A stretch of DNA of 20,425 nucleotides from Parasitella parasitica (Eukaryota; Mucoromycota; Mucoromycetes; Mucorales; Mucoraceae). The stretch's first letter is position 1. Every line of letters begins with the position of its first letter. The notes beneath the pieces were generated by a model. The model made no database searches, had not been told where the DNA came from, and was given only the letters and a program-made list of their open reading frames with translations. The stretch spans positions 1 through 20,425 of the forward strand of contig MU619462.1 in assembly GCA_025201805.1 (NCBI GenBank), read 5' to 3'. A program made the translations under genes and the position numbers. This document shows, one piece after another, positions 1 through 7,782 of this stretch.

Positions 1-460
1 TGGGTGTTGATGTAATAGTGTCTTTGACAATGGGAATGTCAAGTAATTCTAAATAAAAAGCTGATCGAACAGAATGAAGGGCTGATCGACCATAAATGTT
101 TAATATAGTTGCTAGTGGAGGCGTAGTAGTTGATTGTTCATAGTCCTGTGTCAAATGAATGGATGCTAGGATATAACGACCGCCATCAATGCCTTCAGAT
201 ATAGGATGAATTGAAAATTTGGTGGATAAAGATACGATGCCGCAATGTTGAGTCCAATGGCTCGACTTGCTTTGAAAATGATTATTTAAAAGATCCATGG
301 TAATAGAGTCTGTTGCGTGTGTTTCTTGGAGCACTAAAATATCGTAATCTAGTGTTCTAAGATATCTAATGAATTGTTGTCTTTTTTTTGGATTTTCTGA
401 TTTTTTGAGGCCACGGCAATTAAGGGTGGCGATTTTAACTGTATGGTGTATAATATTCAT
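1..460 (-). CDS. LINE ORF2, APE endonuclease domain (partial, runs off window)
   Basis: The frame starts at an ATG at 460-458 and stays open for 153 codons to the edge of the window. The visible part is an endonuclease/exonuclease/phosphatase fold of the LINE APE type, which nicks target DNA to prime reverse transcription. Key motifs are LNCRG with the catalytic-site Asn at residue 14, LVLQETH with the metal-binding Glu at residue 46, GGRYIL near residues 93-98, and NIYGRSA near residues 121-127. The start lies only four bases after the ORF1 stop and in another frame. The ORF2 frame is also open for several codons upstream of the ATG, so re-initiation or frameshifting could both supply the protein. 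The reverse transcriptase is expected further downstream but is not in the window. Confidence 0.88.
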   Translation of the reverse strand, partial: MNIIHHTVKIATLNCRGLKKSENPKKRQQFIRYLRTLDYDILVLQETHATDSITMDLLNNHFQSKSSHWTQHCGIVSLSTKFSIHPISEGIDGGRYILASIHLTQDYEQSTTTPPLATILNIYGRSALHSVRSAFYLELLDIPIVKDTITSTP

Positions 461-464
461 TAAA

Positions 465-1940
465 TTATTGATTAAGCGGAGGTTGGAATACTGGCGAGGC
501 AGGAAGCAAGCTGCTCTGTTCATTAACTTGATTTCTTATGGAACTAATATCAGAAGAACTGTTTCTTCTAGCAAATTTCGAGGCTGGTTTGGAAGGATCC
601 ACAGTAGAAGATCGATCCGTCGGTATATCACGGGAGACAAGGGTTAATGCCATAGCATCAGAAATAACAGAAGTGGATTTAGGAAGGGTATCCTCAAAAC
701 CCTCATTCGATGTATCCGTGGCAGCAGAATCTAGTGATACTCCCATTAGCTCGTCTGCTGTCTCATAGGGTGGGCGAGAAACTTCGCCCATCAACTGGTC
801 CTCTTCTTTCCCGTTGATGCTAACATAATTCGAATTGGAAATATCAGTACCAGTACCAGTAGCAACTGATGACTGGGTATTCGCTTTGTATGAGGCAGTA
901 GTTTTATTGCTTTTGCGATCCTTGGTTTTGGAAGGGGAGGATTCCACAACCCTCACTTTCGCTGGCACTGACTCAGAATTGTTTCGGTCACAGTTTTTAG
1001 CAACATGCCCATGTTTGTTGCAATGGTAACATCTAACCCATTTTTTGTAATCCGGGCAATCCGCACGGCAGTGATCAGAAGCTTGACAGTTGCGACAAAA
1101 GTTAGGCATAGTATCCCATTGTAAGAGAATCTTGCGAGGATCAATTGCAAGAGGGTCCCAAATAATAACCCGAGATAGCTGCTCCAATTGGTTGAAGCGC
1201 GAACAAGATGATCCATGAGTGTGTGTTTCCTGACACTGACTCTCAGCAGAGTTTTTGACGGTGAGGTTTAAGGTAGCATAACCTTCCCCATGAAAGATGC
1301 CATCTGTTTTAGAGATGCCATGGTCCAAAACATTGCCAAAATCAGACAAACGTTTTGCCATTTCGTCTTTTAGTTCCATTGCTGGAAGAAAAGGAAGGTT
1401 TTCCAACTTCAAGCGAACAATGGTGGCGTCCGCGTTGTAGGATGGGAAACCTTTAACAAAGGTGCCATCTTCAAGAGTGATACCAGAGTCAATGATAGTC
1501 TGGCGGCTAGGAGAAGAAGGAGTCCACATCGTTTCGAGGAATTCATGTCCAAGATATTTACGGGTTTGGCGTCGATAACCCAAAAATTCTTCAGTAAGTC
1601 CATGTTTTTCAGCTTCCTCGTTGAACTTGAGAAGTTCTTTGTTCAAGAGCGATCTATCTTTGATAGTCGTAAGGTCAATTAATATAGAATCCTGCTCCAT
1701 TCCTTTAATGAACGGACGTATAACGGCCATGGGAGCCGGAGGTGTAGCGCCGTTGAGTGCATTCTGAGTCGACTCTGCCTCAGTTACTGGTCTCGTTATC
1801 AATGTTGGGTTGAAAGAAACAATCTGTTCCTTTTGATTTTTGCCTTTTTTTCGAGATTTGACAACATGGGTCCATAACATGGGCCTCCTGTTGTTGGAAT
1901 CGCTAGAAGATTGTTGCTGTTGCTGTTGTGATTCTACCAT
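465..1940 (-). CDS. LINE ORF1, gag-like nucleic-acid-binding protein with two CCHC zinc knuckles
   Basis: This 491-residue frame begins at an ATG at 1940. It has a glutamine run at residues 5-10 and a basic N-terminus. An RRM-like segment lies at about 172-230 (ATIVRLKLENLPF, then GEGYATLNL). Two CCHC knuckles follow: C282-x2-C285-x4-H290-x4-C295 and C304-x2-C307-x4-H312-x4-C317. A low-complexity Ser/Thr/Lys-rich tail completes it. This is the usual plan of ORF1 in Tad- and L1-like LINEs, whose product binds the element's RNA. There is no internal stop. Its start codon overlaps the stop of an upstream frame in the heptamer ATGGTAG, and its TAA stop is followed after four bases by the ORF2 ATG. 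Confidence 0.88.
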   Translation of the reverse strand: MVESQQQQQQSSSDSNNRRPMLWTHVVKSRKKGKNQKEQIVSFNPTLITRPVTEAESTQNALNGATPPAPMAVIRPFIKGMEQDSILIDLTTIKDRSLLNKELLKFNEEAEKHGLTEEFLGYRRQTRKYLGHEFLETMWTPSSPSRQTIIDSGITLEDGTFVKGFPSYNADATIVRLKLENLPFLPAMELKDEMAKRLSDFGNVLDHGISKTDGIFHGEGYATLNLTVKNSAESQCQETHTHGSSCSRFNQLEQLSRVIIWDPLAIDPRKILLQWDTMPNFCRNCQASDHCRADCPDYKKWVRCYHCNKHGHVAKNCDRNNSESVPAKVRVVESSPSKTKDRKSNKTTASYKANTQSSVATGTGTDISNSNYVSINGKEEDQLMGEVSRPPYETADELMGVSLDSAATDTSNEGFEDTLPKSTSVISDAMALTLVSRDIPTDRSSTVDPSKPASKFARRNSSSDISSIRNQVNEQSSLLPASPVFQPPLNQ

Positions 1941-2335
1941 GCGAAAAAAGTAATTTTGTTTTCGAATTGTCCAAATAGAGTTTTTGAAAGAATTTTTTCT
2001 TTCTGGTTTTGGACGCTTTTAATCTCAGCTATTAAAGAAAAATGGAGTTTTTTTTTGAAGAAAGGATTAGCTTTGAAAAGCCATAGCTTACCCGAATCAA
2101 GAGAAAAATAATTGAAACCTAGTTTATTTAAATATTGCGCTTCTTGGATTTCTAATGGTGGTTCTTGCATGTCTGTACATAGCCTGAGGATCTCACACCC
2201 CGATTTTGAAAAATACTTTTCCGAAAAAGAATTAAAAAAGTCGCTACCTTCATTTGATGTCAGCTTAAAAAGTACAAAAGCTTGCTCTAAACTATGCAAA
2301 TATCTAATCAAAAGGTGTCTTATAGTCCAATGCAT
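1934..2335 (-). CDS. Unidentified 133-residue frame overlapping the LINE ORF1 start
   Basis: The frame opens with an ATG at 2335 and ends with a TAG at 1936-1934, inside the first codons of ORF1. The product is lysine- and phenylalanine-rich with no signal peptide, clear domain or metal-binding motif. I do not recognise it. It could be a first cistron of the LINE, a leader frame that controls ORF1 translation, or a chance frame in AT-rich DNA. The complementary strand is also open over much of the same stretch, which weakens the coding case. In favour are the real ATG, the length, the varied amino-acid composition and the exact stop/start overlap with a certain gene. Confidence 0.35.
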   Translation of the reverse strand: MHWTIRHLLIRYLHSLEQAFVLFKLTSNEGSDFFNSFSEKYFSKSGCEILRLCTDMQEPPLEIQEAQYLNKLGFNYFSLDSGKLWLFKANPFFKKKLHFSLIAEIKSVQNQKEKILSKTLFGQFENKITFFAW

Positions 2336-3439
2336 CAGTTTACATTACTTTTTTTGTGTTTGAAACCACTAAACATTGTTTTCTTTCAGTTTTTGTCTTT
2401 TTTCTGATAATGACACACTGAAGTTCGCATAGACCAAAAAAAATCTAAAGTCAACAAACACACTTACACCCAGGATCGCAGATGTTTGTCAATAGACAGC
2501 CGTTACCTTTTTTCTAAGGCTACTTTTAACTAAAAGATATGATGTAGATAGCTTATTTCACAACTCATTCTCTTTATTTTCACTATGAATGAAACAAAGC
2601 AATTACTTTTTTTTTTTTTCTTAAACATGGAAAGAAATCTTTTTGGAGACACATCTTTCTTCTCTCAGAGACTTTCTAGCTTTTATCAAAAATAAAATGC
2701 TTTTTACCAGAGACTCTTACATATATCACCACAATCACCATCACCTTTATTAGTTACTTGAACTTCTTTTTTTCAGAAACTACAAAATGACAATATGATG
2801 ATAGATGCTGATCAGGCGTAGCAGATCAATTGTGAGAATAAAACTACTTAGATTTTAATTATGGTAATAACTAAGATCAAAATAAGAAGAACTAAAATTA
2901 CTGCCATCCCAGTATCTGGTAGGAGTTGAACCTACTTATAATAATTGCTTCATGTAAAGTGAGACATCATGAAATGTGAATCATAACAGACAACTTGATA
3001 GATATGAATGAAAACATGGATACAAATGTCTGTCTTGCCCGCGGACCTGTTAGCTATTCTAATCTTCCAACTACAAACACAGTCGGTATGCGTTATGTGG
3101 TAATTTATAATTTGGTATGGTATGAAATTATGATCAATGATCAAAAAGTTTCCTGTTTGTACCTGACAGCGTTGTCGTACACTAGTTTTGACACTCAACT
3201 TCAAAGCAATATAAATAGCAGATCATATATCAAATTGATTAAACCTCATCTTTAACTGATACATATATCTGCCTTATTGACTTTAAGATTATCACGACAA
3301 AAGTTAGAGATGAAAAAGATGATGTTTATTCTTTTGTGTTTCAACTGAAATTTATACTAACTAAAAGTGTTACACACAAAGTCTGTGTGTACCTGACATT
3401 GGAAATATTTCAAACATCTCACTTTATTGAAAAAATGTG
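2336..3439. other. Intergenic stretch without a supported gene
   Basis: AT-rich DNA with many short T and A runs. Open frames here are short, mostly lack ATG starts and show no recognisable motif. The only structured signal is the isolated B box at 2919-2935. A 10-base sequence (TAAAGTGAGA) occurs near 2956 and again inverted near 3416, flanking this stretch on the side of the tRNA gene; the cause is unknown. Confidence 0.5.
2919..2935 (-). other. Isolated polymerase III B box / T-arm-like hairpin
   Basis: On the minus strand this reads as a 5-bp stem with a TTCAACT loop, and it contains an exact match to the B-box consensus GGTTCRANYCC. It looks like the T arm of a tRNA. No A box, D arm, anticodon arm or matching 5' acceptor strand lies at the correct distance upstream. 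It may be a tRNA relic, the end of a tRNA-derived element, or a lone TFIIIC-binding site. Confidence 0.4.
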
Positions 3440-3447
3440 AAAAAAAA
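3440..3447 (-). terminator. RNA polymerase III terminator of the tRNA gene
   Basis: Eight consecutive T residues on the minus strand follow directly after the discriminator base of the tRNA-Thr gene. Runs of four or more T are the normal RNA polymerase III stop signal, so termination here should be efficient. Confidence 0.85.
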
Positions 3448-3520
3448 TGCCTGCTAACAGAATTGAACTGTTGACCTTCTGCTTACTAGGCAGACGCTCT
3501 GCCAACTGAGCCAAACAGGC
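3448..3520 (-). tRNA. tRNA-Thr (anticodon AGT)
   Basis: The minus strand folds into a full cloverleaf of 73 bases including discriminator A. The acceptor stem has 7 bp (one G-U). The D arm has a 4-bp stem and a loop with the GG pair, the anticodon stem has 5 bp with loop CTAGTAA, the variable loop has 5 bases, and the T stem has 5 bp with loop TTCAATT. The anticodon AGT reads threonine codons after A34 is changed to inosine. The G1-C72 and C2-G71 pairs agree with known threonine identity elements. The A box TGGCTCAGTTGG matches consensus. There is no intron, and CCA is not encoded, as expected for a eukaryotic gene. Confidence 0.95.
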
Positions 3521-4067
3521 TTTTCTGCTATTTGACGGTAGTCAAATTTTATATGTTGTAATTATTAATTATAGTATAGAGCAGAAGCACGTGATATACA
3601 CTATGCTATGCTCGTGTTGAGATCTGCTAGATCGAAAATAAGCAAAGTATAAAATAAAACGTTGAATCAACGAAACACAAAAACTTGAGATTACTTTATT
3701 AAAGCTTCAACTTTGCATCTGTTATTTATACTTTTTACAACCACATAAATTTTTGGTGACTTATTTAAGAGACTAGTCGACACTAATCGATATAAGAGTA
3801 ATTTGCAAGCAACATCATATCCTTAACAGGCACAATGTATTATTATACTATAAGTCTATTGATATTTGATCTGAAAATACCTTATTGTTTGTTAATCATA
3901 CAGATCTGTGTTACAGATAAGCTTCTTGATGTGAACCAAAGACTTTATTCTCCTGTTTAGACAATTATAACAACACATCATAGGATAAGCTCCAATCTTT
4001 AATTGAAGTACATTATCATGATCTTCTATCCTACATTATTCAAAGAATACATCTAGATCAGATCGCG

Positions 4068-4086
4068 GGATGTCGGGAAGACATCC
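4068..4086. repeat. Perfect hairpin, 7-bp stem and 5-base loop
   Basis: GGATGTC pairs with GACATCC around the loop GGGAA, with one further possible G-T pair outside. It sits in noncoding DNA and has no T run after it on either strand, so it is not a simple polymerase III terminator. Function unknown. Confidence 0.5.
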
Positions 4087-4155
4087 TACCCAATCTTGTT
4101 TTTAATGTAAAATAGAAAGATAGGGCTATCCTGCGAAATGCTGTGATTTGATAAG

Positions 4156-4176
4156 GTTTGACACTTCTTGTCAAAC
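4156..4176. repeat. Perfect hairpin, 8-bp stem and 5-base loop
   Basis: GTTTGACA pairs perfectly with TGTCAAAC around the loop CTTCT. A further small palindrome, ACATC-A-GATGT, begins within its last bases. Together with the hairpin 70 bases before, it forms a small cluster of dyads in noncoding DNA. Function unknown. Confidence 0.5.
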
Positions 4177-4445
4177 ATCAGATGTTATGTGGATAAACAT
4201 TGATTGGGATGTGTTTTAGTATAAATAGAGATCGTATCTTATGTCGGTAAAAGTATTTATTACTTTATACATTTCACAATGTTTCGTACGATATCAATTA
4301 GTTTTATAAATAACACAAAGGATACATAACATTTCTTTATCATGACAGAAATTGGCTGCATAACCCTGCCTGAGGCATTATTCCGTCTTTACTCATTCAT
4401 CACACTGAAGAATATCCGTAAATTATAGCGCGCTACCCTTTTATT

Positions 4446-4637
4446 TTGACATTGCTGTACCAAGCTGATTCATCACCATCTGTCGTTGCACCTGTCAGCA
4501 CGCCATCCCCCGAAGTTGCATACCCAATTGACACCTCAGCCTTTTCTCCCTCTGCAAGTCCCTATACCACACAATTATTTCAGATGATTAACAATACCAT
4601 CTCTAAGTATCATAACTGCAGTATCCAATATAAATGA
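4446..4637 (+). pseudogene. Ser/Pro-rich protein-like fragment
   Basis: An open stretch of 63 codons without an ATG at its start. It encodes a segment rich in serine, proline, valine and threonine (for example SPSVVAPVSTPSPEVAYPID). A 28-codon frame starting with ATG at about 4343 lies just before it and could be joined by a short intron. The composition is typical of a disordered linker in a real protein rather than of translated AT-rich noise. With no start, no domain and no conserved motif, it is best treated as a possible exon or remnant of a mobile-element gene on the plus strand. Confidence 0.22.
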
Positions 4638-4640
4638 AAT

Positions 4641-4835
4641 TCATGCTGTCAAATAGATTTTTATGACTAAAGTACTTGGACAAAGCGACCAAACCAAAAA
4701 AAAAAAAAATTGACTGAGCATGACTATAACTTGTGTTTTGCATTTCTTCTGTCTCTCTGTCAGTTTTTCATCAAAAGTAGTATATTCATCTGCATATTGT
4801 TCTTGCTGGTTTGATTGGGGTGGATTAAATGACAT
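4641..4835 (-). pseudogene. Short ATG-started frame, possibly a first exon or remnant
   Basis: The frame starts at an ATG at 4835. Its first 35 residues are polar and protein-like (MSFNPPQSNQQEQYADEY and onwards). After that the frame passes through a T-rich tract that would encode a run of phenylalanines and becomes nonsensical. This pattern fits a first exon followed by an intron or decayed sequence, but no clean GT donor is placed at the change. No family recognised. Confidence 0.2.
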
Positions 4836-5186
4836 TGCTTGTTAAATCGACACTATCTAGTAAAATTGTAAAAGAAAAGAAAAATAGGCTTAGTAAATCT
4901 AACACAAAACCAACATCTCTACACACGACAGTTATACCAAAGTTATCCTATAGATCTCATGTACAAGGTCTCGCTCTTAGATTATGTCCAAAAGTCAATT
5001 TGGAATAAACTCGCCAAAGAATTACTCATTATTACGGATACACCTAATGAGCGTATTCATACACATAAATGATACTTGGTGGTTTATAATTCAAAGATAC
5101 TGCCTACATTAATAGGCACAAGTTGATTTTAACCAGTCTTCTAATATAACAGCCGAAATTGATACGATGGCGTTGATATTGAGTAA

Positions 5187-5354
5187 AGTGATTCCGAACA
5201 AGAAGTCGACGTCAATAGGATTGGAGGCGATGTTACAAGCAATGATGACTTATCATGCATAAGTGAATACTTGAAATCAATTCAAGATAAACTCGGACGG
5301 AATGAATTGCTCCAAGCCTATTGCAAAGATGGCACATATTGGGTCAAGACATAG
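5187..5354 (+). pseudogene. Degenerate protein fragment, probably from a transposon gene
   Basis: Fifty-five open codons lie between two in-frame stops (TAA at 5184, TAG at 5352) and have no ATG start. The encoded stretch is acidic and then helical, including CISEYLKSIQDKLGR and ending in GTYWVKT. From memory this resembles the region before a zinc-binding segment in large transposon-encoded proteins of Mucoromycota, but that is only an impression. The frame continues for a few codons after the stop and meets a GTAGGT that could be a donor. Most likely a decayed exon. Confidence 0.35.
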
Positions 5355-5687
5355 CTTGAACTAAAAGTAGGTTGAACATTTCGATCCTTGATTAGTACGT
5401 TTTATAAATGCTCTTCATTATCATCTTCTTTTATCCAAACAATTGCCATATTTTTGTGTCAATCTGTGATTTTGCCATCACCGTTAGAAAATACCATTTG
5501 CTGCTGCGTAAGTTATTGAGATTTGGCCTGGTGTCTCTGATATTCAAAAGAAAAAAACTTTTGGTATAGCACCTCTCTAGCGTGCTTTTATTTCATTCTG
5601 TTAAATGGAAAGCTATACACCAACTGCTGCAGAATTTCCAACAGAGCAACAAACATTCAACGAAGATATGCTACCACTCCTACTAGC

Positions 5688-5864
5688 ATGATGTCGATAA
5701 CTTTGACAGCATTTCTAATATTATCAGCGCTACCACTTGCAACATTTACTGCAAAAGCTGACAGACTCTTGACCAACTGCAGCTATTTTGCTGAACACCA
5801 TTGTACCAAATATGCAAATGTTCATGTTCATACGCCAGAAGAGAGGCCAATTTCAGAAAACTAA
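5688..5864 (+). CDS. Possible 58-residue secreted peptide (or chance frame)
   Basis: The frame begins with two ATG codons (5688 and 5691) and ends with TAA at 5862. Its N-terminus looks like a signal peptide: a polar start, a hydrophobic core with leucine, isoleucine and alanine, and an Ala-Lys-Ala site suited to signal peptidase. The short mature part has two cysteines and several histidines. No family is recognised. The same frame is open well upstream of the ATGs, and the opposite strand carries a 69-codon frame, so this may be an accident within decayed transposon sequence. Confidence 0.22.
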   Translation: MMSITLTAFLILSALPLATFTAKADRLLTNCSYFAEHHCTKYANVHVHTPEERPISEN

Positions 5865-6000
5865 TTTCCAAATCAACAATAAATAATTTAGGAGGAAGGC
5901 CCTCTCTCAACATTTGGAAACTCAGTAAATAATGGTGCCGCATCAGTAATGGCATTACTATCTTCTATAAAATACGTGACCTATTGAGGAATTACTCTAA

Positions 6001-6201
6001 AAAACAAAAGGCAAAAAAATTGTCGAGACTGAGCGATTAAGTGAGCCAACAATCCTTGGGATGAATGTTTTTGCTCGGAACACCTCAAGAAGTGTTGTTG
6101 TACCAGAAAACTCTTATATTAAGATTCGACAGCCTCAAGATTATTCTGTCTCTTCTTCTAGCAATCAACTTCCAAGTGTTTCGAGGACCGCAAAACTGTA
6201 A
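6001..6201 (+). pseudogene. C-terminal fragment of an unknown protein
   Basis: Sixty-six codons follow an in-frame TAA and end at TAA 6199-6201. The product is protein-like in composition: a basic start, the segment PTILGMNVFARNTSRSVVV, and a serine-rich tail. No ATG starts it; the first in-frame methionine is inside. It could be the last exon of a spliced gene or the surviving end of a dead one. The fragment at 5187-5354 lies upstream on the same strand, so both may come from one element. No domain recognised. Confidence 0.3.
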
Positions 6202-6398
6202 TGAAATGAGTGTAATAACACATCAAATATAAATCCTAGCTTGTTGCTTACTTAAATCACTTTCTCTTTATTACACTAAACCATTTCTCTTTTTCAATAA
6301 CAAATACTTATGGGAAATTACATTTAAAATTACAAAGCTGCTGCAGATTTATGAAGCTTTTTTATTTCATGTCTGTTTTACGATTGTCTTATCAGCCT

Positions 6399-6605
6399 TC
6401 ATTTTTTCCTTGTTGAATTGATTGACACTGTTGCAATTTTTGGAAATCGAACCAGTGTGAAGTATTTTATTGAATCTACTAGTAACCTGCAAAATTTCCT
6501 TTTACTCCTCAGCGAAATTTTATTCCTTTGTTTTCTCTCGGCTTGTTCTGCTTCAAAGAATTTTTCAGATACTATGTGTTTGCGTACCATTTCTCTTGTT
6601 TTCAT
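6399..6605 (-). pseudogene. Basic, helical fragment preceded by an intron-like 3' splice site
   Basis: The frame has an ATG at 6605 and 68 codons. Its first 40 residues are charged and helical (for example SEKFFEAEQAERKQRNKI). Directly before the ATG on the minus strand is TTGACCTTGTAG, which resembles a branch site followed by a 3' splice acceptor, so the ATG may be internal to an exon. No upstream exon with a matching donor could be placed. No family recognised; probably a remnant. Confidence 0.25.
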
Positions 6606-7782
6606 CTACAAGGTCAAGAATATTGAAAGTATTGAATCTTCACAAACACATACATAGTTTTTTACTTTTATTTATGTGTGTGTGTGTTTTTTACTGTGTA
6701 TCTAGTATTTCGTTTCTATTATTTTACGTTTTGATTCAAGATCAATCGTGAGATGTTACGGTATAGATTCATGCTCTATCTTAAAGCATAACATTGAGGC
6801 TTTTCAGCAAGATAGTCCCAGTGACTACAGATCAAGAAAAAAATTTATTGCCATTCTGTTGAGACTCAGAGAAGTTATAAAAGCTATGAGTCCATAGCCA
6901 CAGTCAACGTTTTTTCTTTTATCCAACTTTCAAAACACTATTGTAAAAAAGGTAAATATTAAGGATTCGTTAAAAAGATAATTTGATATGTGGTTGCAAG
7001 TGATGATTAGTACACTATGGCATAGTTCAACAGACGCTGGTCTTACTAACCTAATTGAATGTTGACAAAAAATTCTTTCGCCCCTGTCTGAAAGCATCAC
7101 ATTTCATTTTATACGTCTTTCTTTTGTATTTTCTGAAAATTTTGCTAATATATCTTGTATTTAGGTTTTAACATATTGAGGTCCTCGGATCTTTATATAG
7201 CTTTTTATACAAATTTTTTTTTTGACATTAAACTTTTTTTTTAAATCGTAATTTCTAATTTCTAATTGTTTGCAATGTGTTGAGTTTCCTGGATTTCGAG
7301 CCAAGATGGTAACCGCTTTTATATTCATCCTGGTCCAGCTTTGCATGCTCTCATCTTCTAATCCAGAGCGTATAATATTTTGTTTTGCTAATATCAAAAT
7401 AGAAAATATGCGAAGCTTCCCCATGTATTACCCGATGTAATACAGGCAACCGCTTTTCTCCAAAATGAGTAAGAAGTATATAACAGTTCTTTAAAACTGA
7501 CATGTGCTTGGAGAGAAATCGTCGTTCTGATTAGAAACTTGGATGGACAATGTTCTCTATACCTTGAATGAAAGCTTTTATTAGATGATATCACCCGTTG
7601 AAAGAATTTGACCATTAAAGAGATGTTGATAAAGACAAAAATTGATTTCGAGTCTTTGTCGTGTGCCTGCCAAAGAAGTTCTTTGGCACTACATGAGTTA
7701 TTGAACTCAAGAAAAACTCTTAAGACGTAGACCGGACAACTCTGATTTTGACATACACCTAAAGCTAGAGGAGATCACTTAC
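6606..7782. other. Intergenic stretch without a supported gene
   Basis: AT-rich DNA with a short TG repeat near 6675 and runs of T and A. Frames on the minus strand at about 7161-7615 are short and look like noise. I see no gene, RNA or clear repeat. Confidence 0.5.

Larger units (their letters stand above)
1..2335 (-). mobile_element. Non-LTR (LINE) retrotransposon, 5' part
   Basis: The minus strand carries, in order, an unidentified frame, a gag-like ORF1 with two zinc knuckles, and the start of an ORF2 whose first 150 residues are an APE-type endonuclease. This order defines a LINE-type element that copies itself by target-primed reverse transcription. The reverse transcriptase and the 3' end lie beyond position 1, so no target-site duplication can be sought. 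The 5' border is uncertain: ORF1 starts at 1940, and 2335 is the start of the frame overlapping it. Both ORF1 and the visible part of ORF2 are free of stops and frameshifts, which suggests a recently inserted copy. Elements of this kind in Mucor (Grem-LINE1) are known to mark pericentromeric DNA; membership of that family is not shown here. Confidence 0.85.
3521..4340. other. Intergenic stretch with two short hairpins
   Basis: No coding frame of interest. The stretch upstream of the tRNA gene is AT-rich and contains one CACGTG palindrome near 3590 and two short perfect hairpins (4068-4086 and 4156-4176), listed separately. I see nothing else that can be supported. Confidence 0.5.

Noticed and set aside
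369-1029. Plus-strand frames of 60-90 codons across the LINE
   Set aside because: They are antisense to the certain ORF1 and ORF2 frames and carry no motif of their own.
2950-3255. Overlapping frames on both strands near 3.0-3.2 kb
   Set aside because: The plus-strand frame starts with TTG, both are open over the same bases, and no conserved motif is visible.
6670-6690. Short TG repeat
   Set aside because: Only about seven units; a common microsatellite without further interest.
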